A stretch of 19,058 bases of DNA from JAUNSR01 sp036655755 (lineage in GTDB: Bacteria; Bacteroidota; Bacteroidia; Bacteroidales; JAUNSR01), in contig JAVVPN010000055.1 of assembly GCA_036655755.1 (NCBI GenBank), positions 1-19,058 of the forward strand. Reading direction: 5' to 3'. How positions within the stretch are numbered: the first letter of the stretch is position 1; each line of letters begins with the position of its first letter. Made by a program: the position numbers and the translations under genes. The notes under the pieces are model-generated. The model was not told where the DNA came from. It made no database searches and was given only the letters and a program-made list of their open reading frames with translations. Positions 1 to 7,505 of this stretch are shown in pieces.

Positions 1-324
1 TCGGAGGTATTGTTCGGATTCCCGCCAAAAGTGATCGGAATTAAACAACAGACCCCTTTATTCCGTTTATTAGAACAGATACAGAACGAAGTGCACCGCT
101 TTGCCATCACTTTCCACCGCGACAAGCGAAGCAAACGGCAAGTGGCCTCCGAGCTGGATCAGATAAAGGGAATCGGTGAAAAAACCAAGACCATGCTGCT
201 GAAGGAATTCAAGAGCGTGAAGAAAATAAAAGAGGCTTCGACCGACGAGATTGCCGCCGTAATCGGACAGGCAAAAGCTAAAGTATTGAAATCCGCCTTC
301 GAACAGAACGCACAACAGGATTAA
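1..324 (+). CDS. uvrC: UvrABC excinuclease subunit C, C-terminal part (5' truncated by window edge)
   Basis: The reading frame is open from the first base, so the gene begins upstream; only the last 107 residues are visible. UvrC makes the dual incisions around a lesion in nucleotide excision repair after loading by UvrA and UvrB. The visible part starts at the end of the RNase H-like endonuclease domain: an IGIKQQTPLFRLLEQIQNE stretch is followed by a VHRFAITFHR block that carries the conserved histidine. The C-terminal tandem helix-hairpin-helix domain follows, with the GIGEKTK turn and a second hairpin near AAVIGQAKAK, ending QQD-stop. Family knowledge assigns the hairpin domain to DNA binding. 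A short gap with a promoter-like element separates it from dtd, so dtd may be read both from uvrC and on its own. The family call is firm; nothing can be said about the N-terminal half. Confidence 0.93.
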   Translation, partial: SEVLFGFPPKVIGIKQQTPLFRLLEQIQNEVHRFAITFHRDKRSKRQVASELDQIKGIGEKTKTMLLKEFKSVKKIKEASTDEIAAVIGQAKAKVLKSAFEQNAQQD

Positions 325-328
325 TGAT

Positions 329-336
329 TAATTTTG
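329..336 (+). promoter_or_regulatory. Candidate -7 promoter element (TAATTTTG) upstream of dtd
   Basis: The octamer TAATTTTG followed by C matches the Bacteroidota -7 consensus TAnnTTTG exactly and lies 27 bases before the dtd start. I see no TTTG-type -33 element at the usual 19-21 base spacing, so the call rests on the -7 match alone. It would put the start of transcription very close to the dtd start codon. Confidence 0.4.
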
Positions 337-363
337 CAGGCGTAGTAGATTGAACTTAAAAAA

Positions 364-816
364 ATGAGAGTAGTAATACAACGGGTTTCACAAGCTTCTG
401 TTACAATAGAGGAATGTTTGAAATCAGAGATCAGTATCGGATTAATGATCCTGGTAGGATTCGAAGAATCGGATGACGAGAAAGAGATTGAATGGACTTG
501 TCGAAAAATTCTGAATCTGCGAATATTCGACGATGAGAGTGGCGTAATGAATCGCTCTATACTCGACATCGGTGGCGATATACTATTGGTTAGCCAGTTT
601 ACCCTGCACGCCATGACCGCAAAGGGAAACCGACCATCCTATATTCGGGCCGCCCGTCCGGAACAGGCGATTCCGCTTTATGAAAAAACAATTGCGACAC
701 TCGAAGCCGGACTCGGCAAAGAGATCGGCACCGGCGAATTTGGGGCGGATATGCAGGTTGCTCTCATCAATAATGGACCGGTAACCATTCTGATCGATTC
801 AAAAAATAAGGAATGA
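364..816 (+). CDS. dtd: D-aminoacyl-tRNA deacylase (DTD1 type)
   Basis: This enzyme hydrolyses D-aminoacyl-tRNA (and glycyl-tRNA mischarged on tRNA-Ala), recycling the tRNA and keeping D-amino acids out of protein. It is a cytosolic homodimer. The 150-residue product has the usual family length. It starts with the typical MRVVIQRVSQASV strand and carries both signature motifs: SQFTL at residues 77-81, which forms the active site, and NGPVT at 137-141, the Gly-cisPro loop that reaches into the partner subunit and rejects L-amino acids. The start at 364 is preceded by an A-run, not a Shine-Dalgarno. The stop TGA overlaps the next gene's ATG (ATGA, 813-816), implying translational coupling with the downstream pyrophosphohydrolase. 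All catalytic features are intact. Confidence 0.96.
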   Translation: MRVVIQRVSQASVTIEECLKSEISIGLMILVGFEESDDEKEIEWTCRKILNLRIFDDESGVMNRSILDIGGDILLVSQFTLHAMTAKGNRPSYIRAARPEQAIPLYEKTIATLEAGLGKEIGTGEFGADMQVALINNGPVTILIDSKNKE

Positions 817-1151
817 AAGAAGAAATTACACTTGCCGAAGGTCAGAAAATGGTGGACGACTGGATACGCACCTATGGGGTGCGCTACTTCAGCGAGCTGA
901 CCAACATGACGATTCTAACGGAAGAAGTGGGCGAACTCGCCCGGTTAATGGCGCGCACTTATGGCGACCAGTCATTCAAAAAAAATGAAGAGGGACGCGA
1001 GTTGGGCGACGAGATGGCTGATATCCTCTGGGTATTGATGTGTATGGCCAACCAGACCGGAGTAGATTTGACGGAAGCATTCCGAAAGAATCTGGAGAAG
1101 AAAACAAAAAGAGATAATAAACGACATATTGATAACACCAAACTTTACTAA
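813..1151 (+). CDS. MazG-like nucleotide pyrophosphohydrolase
   Basis: A small (112 residue) all-alpha NTP pyrophosphohydrolase of the MazG/dUTPase-like superfamily, which cleaves nucleoside triphosphates to monophosphate plus pyrophosphate using Mg2+. The metal-binding signature is visible: E37-E38-x-x-E41 in TEEVGEL, then E67-x-x-D70 in DEMADILW. The rest is predicted helix, and the C-terminus is a lysine-rich tail (KKTKRDNKRH). Its substrate cannot be read from sequence; family members hydrolyse canonical, oxidised or deoxy nucleotides. It overlaps dtd by 4 bases and is followed after 3 bases by deoC, so the three are almost certainly co-transcribed. Next to a deoxyribose-phosphate aldolase, a role in turning over or cleaning deoxynucleotides is plausible but inferred. 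This is a single-domain protein, unlike the two-domain E. coli MazG of about 263 residues. Confidence 0.88.
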   Translation: MKEEITLAEGQKMVDDWIRTYGVRYFSELTNMTILTEEVGELARLMARTYGDQSFKKNEEGRELGDEMADILWVLMCMANQTGVDLTEAFRKNLEKKTKRDNKRHIDNTKLY

Positions 1152-1154
1152 ATT

Positions 1155-2048
1155 ATGGATAACGTGGATAAATACAGTCTGGTTCTGAAACAGTACAACA
1201 CAGACTTGAACGACGAAAAGGTTAAAGAAGAAGTTGCTAAGATTTTTGCCGAAAATCTTGAAAAAAACAGCACAAAAGAGGTGTATCAGTTCTTGCTGAG
1301 CATCATCGATTTGACGACGCTTAGCACAACCGATAATCGCGAACGTGTAGCAGCGTTTACGAAACGTGTTAATGACTTTGAACTGGAGCATCCGGAACTT
1401 AAAAACGTAGCGGCAATCTGCGTATATCCGAATTTTGCAGAAGTAGTGAGAATGAATCTGGAAGTATCAGACGTAAACATCGCTGCGGTAGCGGCAGGGT
1501 TCCCTTCTTCTCAGACTTTCCCTGAAATCAAAGTAGCAGAAGTTGCGATGGCTGTTGCCACAGGTGCAAACGAAATCGATATCGTAATCAACGTGGGTGA
1601 ATTCCTTGCGGGCGAATACGATGAAATGTGCGAAACAATCAGCGAATGTAAAGCTTCTTGTCGCGACGCTCACATGAAAGTGATTCTGGAAACAGGCGCT
1701 TTGAAATCGGCTTCAGACATTATGAAGGCTTCTATCCTTTCGATGTATTCGGAAGCTGACTTTATCAAAACGTCAACAGGAAAAATGGAACCGGCTGCCA
1801 CTCCGGAAGCTGCATACGTAATGTGTAAAGCAATTAAAGCTTATCACGAAAAAACGGGCCGCAAAGTTGGTTTCAAACCGGCCGGTGGTATTGTTACACC
1901 GGAAGATGCGGTTAAATACTATAGCATCGTAAAAGAAGTATTGGGTGAAGAGTGGTTGAACAAAGAATTGTTCCGTTTGGGAGCAAGCCGTTTGGCGAAC
2001 AACCTGCTTTCTGAAATTAAAGGAACTCCGGTTCAGTTCTTTATCTGA
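1155..2048 (+). CDS. deoC: Deoxyribose-phosphate aldolase
   Basis: A class I aldolase that splits 2-deoxy-D-ribose 5-phosphate into glyceraldehyde 3-phosphate and acetaldehyde, the last step of deoxynucleoside catabolism. The TIM-barrel core begins near IIDLTTL (about 50-56). It includes the EIDIVINVG strand with D142, the Schiff-base lysine K205 in the ADFIKTSTGK motif, and the second catalytic lysine K241 in GFKPAGGI. At 297 residues it is longer than E. coli DeoC (259). The DLTTL block sits about 36 residues further in, so there is a lysine/glutamate-rich N-terminal extension with no internal methionine that could offer a later start. It begins 3 bases after the preceding stop and ends the uvrC-side gene run. 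A hairpin and T-run at 2103-2133 terminates it. Catalytic residues are complete. Confidence 0.96.
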   Translation: MDNVDKYSLVLKQYNTDLNDEKVKEEVAKIFAENLEKNSTKEVYQFLLSIIDLTTLSTTDNRERVAAFTKRVNDFELEHPELKNVAAICVYPNFAEVVRMNLEVSDVNIAAVAAGFPSSQTFPEIKVAEVAMAVATGANEIDIVINVGEFLAGEYDEMCETISECKASCRDAHMKVILETGALKSASDIMKASILSMYSEADFIKTSTGKMEPAATPEAAYVMCKAIKAYHEKTGRKVGFKPAGGIVTPEDAVKYYSIVKEVLGEEWLNKELFRLGASRLANNLLSEIKGTPVQFFI

Positions 2049-2060
2049 TCAGAACGAGAT

Positions 2061-2098
2061 TAAAAAAATAAAGGAAAGATTCGGGCGAATCTTTCCTT
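2061..2098 (-). terminator. Rho-independent terminator of the minus-strand prenyl synthase gene
   Basis: A perfect 13-base inverted repeat (arms 2071-2083 and 2086-2098, GG between them). Read on the minus strand it is followed by TATTTTTTTA (2070 down to 2061), giving the U-rich tail needed to end transcription of the prenyl synthase gene, whose stop codon is at 2144. It is also the first hairpin that deoC transcripts meet, but in that direction no T-run follows. Confidence 0.8.
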
Positions 2099-2102
2099 AT
2101 GG

Positions 2103-2133
2103 AAAGAGGCGGAATGTATCCGCCTCTTTTTTT
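2103..2133 (+). terminator. Rho-independent terminator of deoC
   Basis: An 11-base-pair stem (arms 2103-2113 and 2119-2129) with a 5-base loop and a run of T through 2133 on the plus strand. It is the second hairpin downstream of deoC and the one carrying a U-tail in the plus direction. In the minus direction it is followed by CC and then ATAAGG, so it should not terminate there. Confidence 0.85.
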
Positions 2134-2143
2134 ATTTCAAAAT

Positions 2144-3124
2144 CTATTTCTTTCGTTCGATTACATAATCTACCAATTCGAAAAACGCTTGTTTCACCGG
2201 TGATTCGGGGAAATAGTTCAACAAGTTTCGTGCCTCGAAAGCGAGTCTGCGCATGGTGGCCTGAGCATATTCTATACCACCGTTTTCTTTAGCATACTCC
2301 ACCAACAATTTAATATCCTCTTTCGAGAACTCCTCCTTTTCAAGCAGAGTCATCATACGTTCGTGTTCCTCTCCGCTCCCATGAATCAAAGCATATAAAA
2401 GGGGCAGCGTAATTTTTCCTTCGCGGATATCGTTGCCGGTAGGCTTACCGATTTCAGGATCCGAATAGTAATCGAAGATATCGTCGCGAATCTGGAAGAT
2501 GATACCCAGTTTATCGCCAAATTCGGCAAGTATCCGAATCGATTCCTCCGAGCTATCCACCGAAAGGGCTCCCAGTTTCATACAGGCTACAAACAGCGAA
2601 GCTGTTTTATTACGAATTACCGAGTAATAGGCATCCTCGCTCAACACGCGTCCACGGGCATTCGCCAACTGCTCAATTTCGCCTTCCGAAAGAGCGGATG
2701 CAAGCTCGGCAAGCACTTTCTGTATTTCGAGCGATTCGGTTTCGGTAGATTTTACCAAACAGCGGGCAAGAAAAAAGTCACCCATCAATACGGCAACCTT
2801 ATTATCCCAGACATGGTTTACAGAGGCATGTCCACGTCGTTCATGCGCTTCATCCACCACATCGTCGTGAATCAGACTGGCGTTATGAAGCAGCTCGAGC
2901 GCAACTGCGGCATTTTTTGTTTTGAGATTAACTTTCCCGTTACCGGCAAGCTTGGCGGCAAGCAATACCAGAATTGGACGTATCATTTTTCCCTTCTTTT
3001 CGAGGAAATAACGAACAACGGCATCAATTAACGGAATTTGCGATTTCAAGGACTCTTTCAGCAACACAGATTGCTCTTCCAGCTCCTTGAGGATGGGTGC
3101 TTGTATCAGCTTCAGTCTATCCAT
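2144..3124 (-). CDS. Long-chain all-trans polyprenyl diphosphate synthase
   Basis: A trans-isoprenyl diphosphate synthase that condenses isopentenyl diphosphate onto an allylic primer, probably supplying the side chain of menaquinone. The 326-residue protein has the GKMIRP primer-binding block (K46, R49), the first aspartate-rich motif DDVVD at 87-91 and the second, DDIFD, at 214-218, all intact. The residue five positions before the first motif is a small alanine (A82), with S83 next to it. In this family small residues there leave the product tunnel open, so I infer a long chain (C35-C40 range), not geranyl or farnesyl diphosphate. Exact chain length cannot be read. It is divergent from polA, convergent with deoC, and appears to be a single-gene transcript. 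Symbols such as ispB or hepT would be guesses. Confidence 0.93.
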   Translation of the reverse strand: MDRLKLIQAPILKELEEQSVLLKESLKSQIPLIDAVVRYFLEKKGKMIRPILVLLAAKLAGNGKVNLKTKNAAVALELLHNASLIHDDVVDEAHERRGHASVNHVWDNKVAVLMGDFFLARCLVKSTETESLEIQKVLAELASALSEGEIEQLANARGRVLSEDAYYSVIRNKTASLFVACMKLGALSVDSSEESIRILAEFGDKLGIIFQIRDDIFDYYSDPEIGKPTGNDIREGKITLPLLYALIHGSGEEHERMMTLLEKEEFSKEDIKLLVEYAKENGGIEYAQATMRRLAFEARNLLNYFPESPVKQAFFELVDYVIERKK

Positions 3125-3138
3125 ATATTATTTAATGT

Positions 3139-3155
3139 ATTGCAAAAATAGCAAT
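3139..3155. repeat. Small inverted repeat around the prenyl synthase -7 element
   Basis: Five-base arms ATTGC (3139-3143) and GCAAT (3151-3155) flank the candidate -7 element. Short arms like these can arise by chance in AT-rich DNA; an operator function is only a possibility. Confidence 0.25.
3143..3150 (-). promoter_or_regulatory. Candidate -7 promoter element (TATTTTTG) for the prenyl synthase gene
   Basis: Read on the minus strand, the octamer TATTTTTG followed by C is an exact match to the Bacteroidota TAnnTTTG element. It lies 18 bases upstream of the minus-strand ATG, within the 131-base divergent gap shared with polA. No clear TTTG -33 element is visible at the expected spacing. Confidence 0.5.
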
Positions 3156-3255
3156 TATCGAGCATGGTCGGCGTTTTTATCGTAATTTTACAACTAAACA
3201 AAAAACATTGAATAAACCGGGAATGTTCATCTGTTAATAACGGAGATCCCAAATA

Positions 3256-6036
3256 ATGATAATCATGGAAGAGAAAAAACTGTTTCTCCTGGATGCATAT
3301 GCATTGATTTACCGCGCGTATTATGCCTTTATCCGCGCTCCGCGCATCAACTCGAAAGGAGTAAATACGTCGGCGATCTATGGATTTGTCAATACGCTCG
3401 AAGAGGTGTTGAAGAAAGAAAATCCAAGCCATATTGCGGTTTGTTTCGATCCCCCCGGCCCCACTTTCAGACACAACCTGTTTGAATCATATAAGGCACA
3501 GCGCGAAGCTACGCCCGAAGTGATTCGCGAGTCGGTACCGGTGATCAAAGAAATTATCAAAGCCTATAATATTCCGATTATTGAAGTGTTGGGCTACGAG
3601 GCCGACGATGTAATCGGTACCCTCGCTAAAAAAGCAGAACAAGCCGGATATACTACTTATATGATGACCCCCGACAAAGACTACGGTCAGTTGGTTGATA
3701 CCCATACCTTCATGTATCGCCCGAAAACCATGTCGGCCGGATTTGATATCATGGGTCCGGAAGAGGTGAAAGCGAAATTCGAAATCAAAGAGGTATCGCA
3801 GGTAATCGATATTCTGGGATTGATGGGCGATGCGTCCGACAATATTCCGGGATGTCCGGGTGTGGGCGCCAAAACAGCGGTCAAACTAATCGACCAATTC
3901 GGTTCGATCGAAAACTTGCTTGCCAATACCGATCAGCTGAAAGGAGCGCTTAAAACAAAGGTGGAGGAAAACCGTCAGCAAATCCTTGACTCAAAATTCT
4001 TGGCTACCATCGAAGTGAACGTACCGGTAGAGTTCGACGAAAAATCATTGACCCGCGATCCGCTCAACACGCAGATGCTCGGTGAAATTTTCGAACAGCT
4101 CGAATTTCGTCAGTTGGCAGACCGTATTTTGAAAACAGCACCGAAACCGGTAAAAACAGCTCCTACTCAACGCACGCTCTTTGATATATTTGAGGACGTA
4201 GAGCCGGAAGCTCCAAAATATTCAACTCTCGTGAGCTTAAAAGAGGTGCCTCACAAGTATCATCTCGTTGAAAAACAAGAAGATATAACCAATTTAATCA
4301 ATACACTGAAATCGAGCAAACTGTGGGCATTCGATACCGAAACGACAGGTCTCGACCCGATTTCGGCCGAATTGGTGGGAATGTCGTTCGCTTACAACGA
4401 AAACGAGGCTTTCTATGTACCGGTACCAGAAGATCGCACCGAAGCAGAAAAATTGGTGGCTCAATTTAAAGAGGCATTCGAAGATGAAGCGATTTTAAAA
4501 ATCGGACAGAACATCAAGTACGATTACATCATGCTGAAAAGATACGGTGTGGAGGTGAAAGGAAAAATGTTCGATACGATGTTGGCTCATTACCTTATTC
4601 AGCCGGAGCAACGTCACGGTATGGATTACCTGGCCGAAGTGTATCTGAAATACCAGACCATCCACATCGAAGAGTTGATCGGCAAAGGCAAAGGTCAGTT
4701 GTCGATGCGGCAAGTTGCACTTCCGGCTATTTGCGAATACGCATGCGAAGATGCCGACGTTACGCTGAAGCTGAAAAACATCTTGGAGAAAGAGCTGCAG
4801 AAAGAGGGATTCGAACATCTGTTTTACGAAATCGAAATGCCGCTTGTCAAAGTATTGGCCGAAATCGAAATGGCAGGCGTGAAAATCGACAAAGCCGCAT
4901 TGAAAGAAACCTCCGTGATCCTGACTAAAAAAATGCAGGAGATCGAACAACAGGTCTTTGAAGCTGCGGGTATGGAATTTAACGTAGGATCTCCAAAAGC
5001 GGTGGGTGAAGTTTTGTTCGACCATCTAAAACTAGACGAGAAAGCGAAGAAAACCAAAACCGGCCAGTACTCTACCTCCGAAGACGTTTTAGAGAAACTA
5101 ACCGATAAGCATCCGGTAGTGGGATTGATTCTGGAGCACCGCGGTTTGAAAAAACTGTTGAGCACCTACGTCGACTCCCTCCCTACCCTGATCGATAAGC
5201 ATACCGGCAAGATACATACTTCGTTCAATCAGGCGGTGACGGCTACCGGCCGTTTGAGCTCGAGCAATCCGAACCTGCAGAACATTCCGATCCGTACCGA
5301 TGTGGGGCGTGAACTTCGCCGCGCTTTTATTGCCGACGAAGGGTGTCTGTTCTTCTCAGCCGACTACTCGCAGATCGAATTGCGTCTGATTGCCGAATTG
5401 AGCGGCGATGAAAATATGATCGAAGCGTTCCTTTCGGGTGCCGATATCCATGCAGCAACGGCTGCAAAGATTTATAAAATTCCAATCGAAGAGGTTACCC
5501 GCGATATGCGAAGCAAAGCCAAGACGGCTAACTTCGGCATTATCTACGGCATCTCCACTTTCGGACTGGCGAATCGTCTGAACATTCCGCGCGGCGAGGC
5601 GAAAGAGCTGATCGACGGTTACTTCGCATCTTATCCCGCCATCAAGGAGTATATGGACAAGAGCATCGAAAAAGCGAAACAATCGGGATATGTAGAAACA
5701 CTGTTCGGACGCAAGCGTATGCTTCCGGATATCAATTCGCGTAACTCGGTAGTACGCAGCTATGCCGAACGAAATGCCATCAACGCTCCGATTCAGGGTA
5801 GCGCGGCCGATATCATCAAGATTGCGATGATCAACATCGACCGTCGTTTCCGCGAAGAGGGAGTTAAAGCCAAGATGATCCTGCAAGTACATGATGAGTT
5901 GAACTTTAACGTGCCTGAAAATGAAAAGGAAAAAGTTCAAAAAATCGTAATTGAAGAGATGGAAAACGCCTATAAAATGCGTGTACCGCTCATCGCCGAG
6001 TGCGGATTCGGGAAGAACTGGCTGGAAGCACATTAA
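3256..6036 (+). CDS. polA: DNA polymerase I with 5' nuclease, proofreading and polymerase domains
   Basis: Fills gaps in excision repair and removes Okazaki primers. All three domains are present in 926 residues. The 5' nuclease (about 9-290) has D13, the ADDVIG block (D117, D118), PDKDYG (D140, D142) and GDASDN (D192, D195). The 3'-5' exonuclease (about 335-520) keeps its metal ligands: D360 and E362 in FDTETTG, D423 in NIKYD and D501 in EDADVT, so proofreading should be active. The polymerase domain has motif A (D703, E708 in DYSQIELR), the O-helix (R752, K756, F760, Y764) and motif C (H879-D880-E881). Numbering runs close to E. coli Pol I (928 residues). Two in-frame ATGs exist, 3256 and 3265; the second gives a MEEKKLFLLDAY start, equally good for the family, and I keep the longer form. 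No terminator separates it from ychF. Confidence 0.97.
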   Translation: MIIMEEKKLFLLDAYALIYRAYYAFIRAPRINSKGVNTSAIYGFVNTLEEVLKKENPSHIAVCFDPPGPTFRHNLFESYKAQREATPEVIRESVPVIKEIIKAYNIPIIEVLGYEADDVIGTLAKKAEQAGYTTYMMTPDKDYGQLVDTHTFMYRPKTMSAGFDIMGPEEVKAKFEIKEVSQVIDILGLMGDASDNIPGCPGVGAKTAVKLIDQFGSIENLLANTDQLKGALKTKVEENRQQILDSKFLATIEVNVPVEFDEKSLTRDPLNTQMLGEIFEQLEFRQLADRILKTAPKPVKTAPTQRTLFDIFEDVEPEAPKYSTLVSLKEVPHKYHLVEKQEDITNLINTLKSSKLWAFDTETTGLDPISAELVGMSFAYNENEAFYVPVPEDRTEAEKLVAQFKEAFEDEAILKIGQNIKYDYIMLKRYGVEVKGKMFDTMLAHYLIQPEQRHGMDYLAEVYLKYQTIHIEELIGKGKGQLSMRQVALPAICEYACEDADVTLKLKNILEKELQKEGFEHLFYEIEMPLVKVLAEIEMAGVKIDKAALKETSVILTKKMQEIEQQVFEAAGMEFNVGSPKAVGEVLFDHLKLDEKAKKTKTGQYSTSEDVLEKLTDKHPVVGLILEHRGLKKLLSTYVDSLPTLIDKHTGKIHTSFNQAVTATGRLSSSNPNLQNIPIRTDVGRELRRAFIADEGCLFFSADYSQIELRLIAELSGDENMIEAFLSGADIHAATAAKIYKIPIEEVTRDMRSKAKTANFGIIYGISTFGLANRLNIPRGEAKELIDGYFASYPAIKEYMDKSIEKAKQSGYVETLFGRKRMLPDINSRNSVVRSYAERNAINAPIQGSAADIIKIAMINIDRRFREEGVKAKMILQVHDELNFNVPENEKEKVQKIVIEEMENAYKMRVPLIAECGFGKNWLEAH

Positions 6037-6054
6037 TTATCCAATCATTTTTTG

Positions 6055-6062
6055 TACTTTTG
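6055..6062 (+). promoter_or_regulatory. Candidate -7 promoter element (TACTTTTG) upstream of ychF
   Basis: An exact TAnnTTTG match followed by C, 18 bases after the polA stop and about 60 bases before the ychF start, leaving room for a leader of roughly 50 bases. No convincing -33 TTTG is seen at the normal spacing. It suggests ychF is transcribed on its own in addition to any read-through from polA. Confidence 0.5.
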
Positions 6063-6122
6063 CGCCTGCTTGAATAAAAATCAGGCAGTTAAGTTCCGAA
6101 AATACAAAAATCAGAATATCAA

Positions 6123-7226
6123 ATGGCATTACAATGTGGTATCGTAGGTTTGCCGAACGTCGGCAAATCTACACTCTTCAACTGCTTATCCAACGCAAAA
6201 GCACAGTCTGCAAACTTTCCTTTCTGTACAATCGAACCGAATGTGGGAGTAATCACCGTGCCGGATGAGCGTTTGAACAAACTGGCCGAACTGGTTCACC
6301 CTCAACGTATCGTTCCGACTACCGTTGAGATCGTGGATATCGCCGGATTGGTGAAAGGCGCCAGCAAAGGGGAAGGTCTTGGAAACAAATTCCTTGCCAA
6401 TATCCGCGAAACAGATGCGATTCTGCACGTGCTTCGTTGCTTCGACGACGAGAACATCACTCACGTTGACGGAAGCATCAACCCATTGCGCGATAAAGAG
6501 ATCATCGACTTCGAATTGCAGTTGAAAGACCTTGAAACAATCGAGGGCCGCATCTCACGCGTACAGAAACAGGCGCAGACCGGTGGAGACAAATCTGCCA
6601 AACTACAATACGATGTATTGAAGAAATATCAGGATGCACTGTTGCAGGGTAAAGCTGCCCGTACGGTGACATTCGAAACAAAAGACGAGCAGAAATTAGC
6701 TCGTGAATTGTTCTTGCTTACCAGCAAACCGGTAATGTACGTTTGTAATGTAGATGAGGCAAGCGCGGTAAACGGCAACAAATATGTTGAGATGGTACGC
6801 GAAGCGGTGAAAGAGGAAAACGCACAGATCCTGGTGGTAGCTGCAAAAATCGAATCAGAAATCGCTGAGCTTGAAACATACGAAGAACGTGAGATGTTCC
6901 TAAATGAGATCGGTCTTGACGAATCGGGCGTTTCTCGTCTGATCCGTTCTGCTTATGCATTGCTCGATCTTGAAACTTACTTCACGGTAGGTGTACAGGA
7001 AGTTCGCGCATGGACTTACCTGAAAGGTAGCAAAGCGCCTCAGTGTGCTGCTGTTATCCATACCGACTTCGAAAAAGGATTCATCCGTGCCGAAGTAATC
7101 AAGTATGACGATTTCATCGCATTGGGATCGGAAGCAGCTTGTAAAGAAGCCGGAAAAATGAACGTAGAAGGTAAAGAATATGTTGCTCAGGATGGTGATA
7201 TCATGCACTTCCGCTTCAACGTATAA
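6123..7226 (+). CDS. ychF: Ribosome-associated ATPase/GTPase of the YchF (OLA1) family
   Basis: A conserved TRAFAC-class P-loop protein that binds ribosomes and prefers ATP over GTP; in E. coli it is linked to stress responses and translation. The 367-residue product (E. coli about 363) has the P-loop GLPNVGKST at 9-17, the DIAG switch II motif at 72-75 followed by the KGASKGEGLGNKF glycine-rich loop, and NVDE at 209-212 in place of the GTPase NKxD. That replacement is the hallmark of YchF and the reason it accepts ATP. A coiled-coil insertion lies near 130-170 and a TGS domain fills about 280-365, ending MHFRFNV. It starts at ATG 6123 after an A-rich stretch. It has its own promoter-like element upstream and a strong terminator just after the stop. 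Intact and typical. Confidence 0.97.
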   Translation: MALQCGIVGLPNVGKSTLFNCLSNAKAQSANFPFCTIEPNVGVITVPDERLNKLAELVHPQRIVPTTVEIVDIAGLVKGASKGEGLGNKFLANIRETDAILHVLRCFDDENITHVDGSINPLRDKEIIDFELQLKDLETIEGRISRVQKQAQTGGDKSAKLQYDVLKKYQDALLQGKAARTVTFETKDEQKLARELFLLTSKPVMYVCNVDEASAVNGNKYVEMVREAVKEENAQILVVAAKIESEIAELETYEEREMFLNEIGLDESGVSRLIRSAYALLDLETYFTVGVQEVRAWTYLKGSKAPQCAAVIHTDFEKGFIRAEVIKYDDFIALGSEAACKEAGKMNVEGKEYVAQDGDIMHFRFNV

Positions 7227-7246
7227 TCTATCCCTCAAATAATAGT

Positions 7247-7290
7247 AAAAGAGGATTCTCCTGTATCTAGGAGAATCCTCTTTTTTGTTT
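7247..7290 (+). terminator. Rho-independent terminator of ychF
   Basis: A perfect 16-base-pair stem (arms 7247-7262 and 7269-7284) with a 6-base loop, followed by TTGTTT; the last four bases of the right arm are also T. It starts 20 bases after the ychF stop, and it insulates the dapF cluster from ychF transcription. Confidence 0.92.
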
Positions 7291-7374
7291 ATCCCCTCCG
7301 CTCTATCCCCAACCCATCTCTCAACCCGACAGAACATCCCCGACAAATATGTCATTAATCTCTCGTCTAAAACA

Positions 7375-7420
7375 AAATTGTAACTATAGATATAAAATAA
7401 AAAGCATTTAATTACAATTT
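7375..7420. repeat. Nine-base inverted repeat upstream of dapF
   Basis: Perfect 9-base arms AAATTGTAA (7375-7383) and TTACAATTT (7412-7420), separated by 28 AT-rich bases. The centre-to-centre distance is 37 bases, so the arms do not lie on exactly the same face of the helix. It sits roughly 90-130 bases before the candidate promoter, as an upstream operator might. Chance occurrence in AT-rich DNA is possible. Confidence 0.4.
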
Positions 7421-7457
7421 ATCATACATATCCGTTTTTACACAACAAAATGTAATT

Positions 7458-7473
7458 AGATTAATTTTAATCT
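7458..7473. repeat. Seven-base inverted repeat near the dapF promoter
   Basis: AGATTAA and TTAATCT arms separated by TT form a compact 16-base near-palindrome, about 33 bases upstream of the candidate -7 element. Size and placement fit a dimeric regulator's operator, but no known regulator motif is recognised and the AT content makes chance plausible. Confidence 0.35.
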
Positions 7474-7505
7474 ATCCTTTTTCTACAATTAAAACACAAC
7501 AAATA

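Noticed and set aside
5356..6033. Minus-strand open frame of 225 codons opposite the polA polymerase domain
   Set aside because: Shadow of polA, where every polymerase motif is intact in the plus frame; no recognisable protein on the minus strand.
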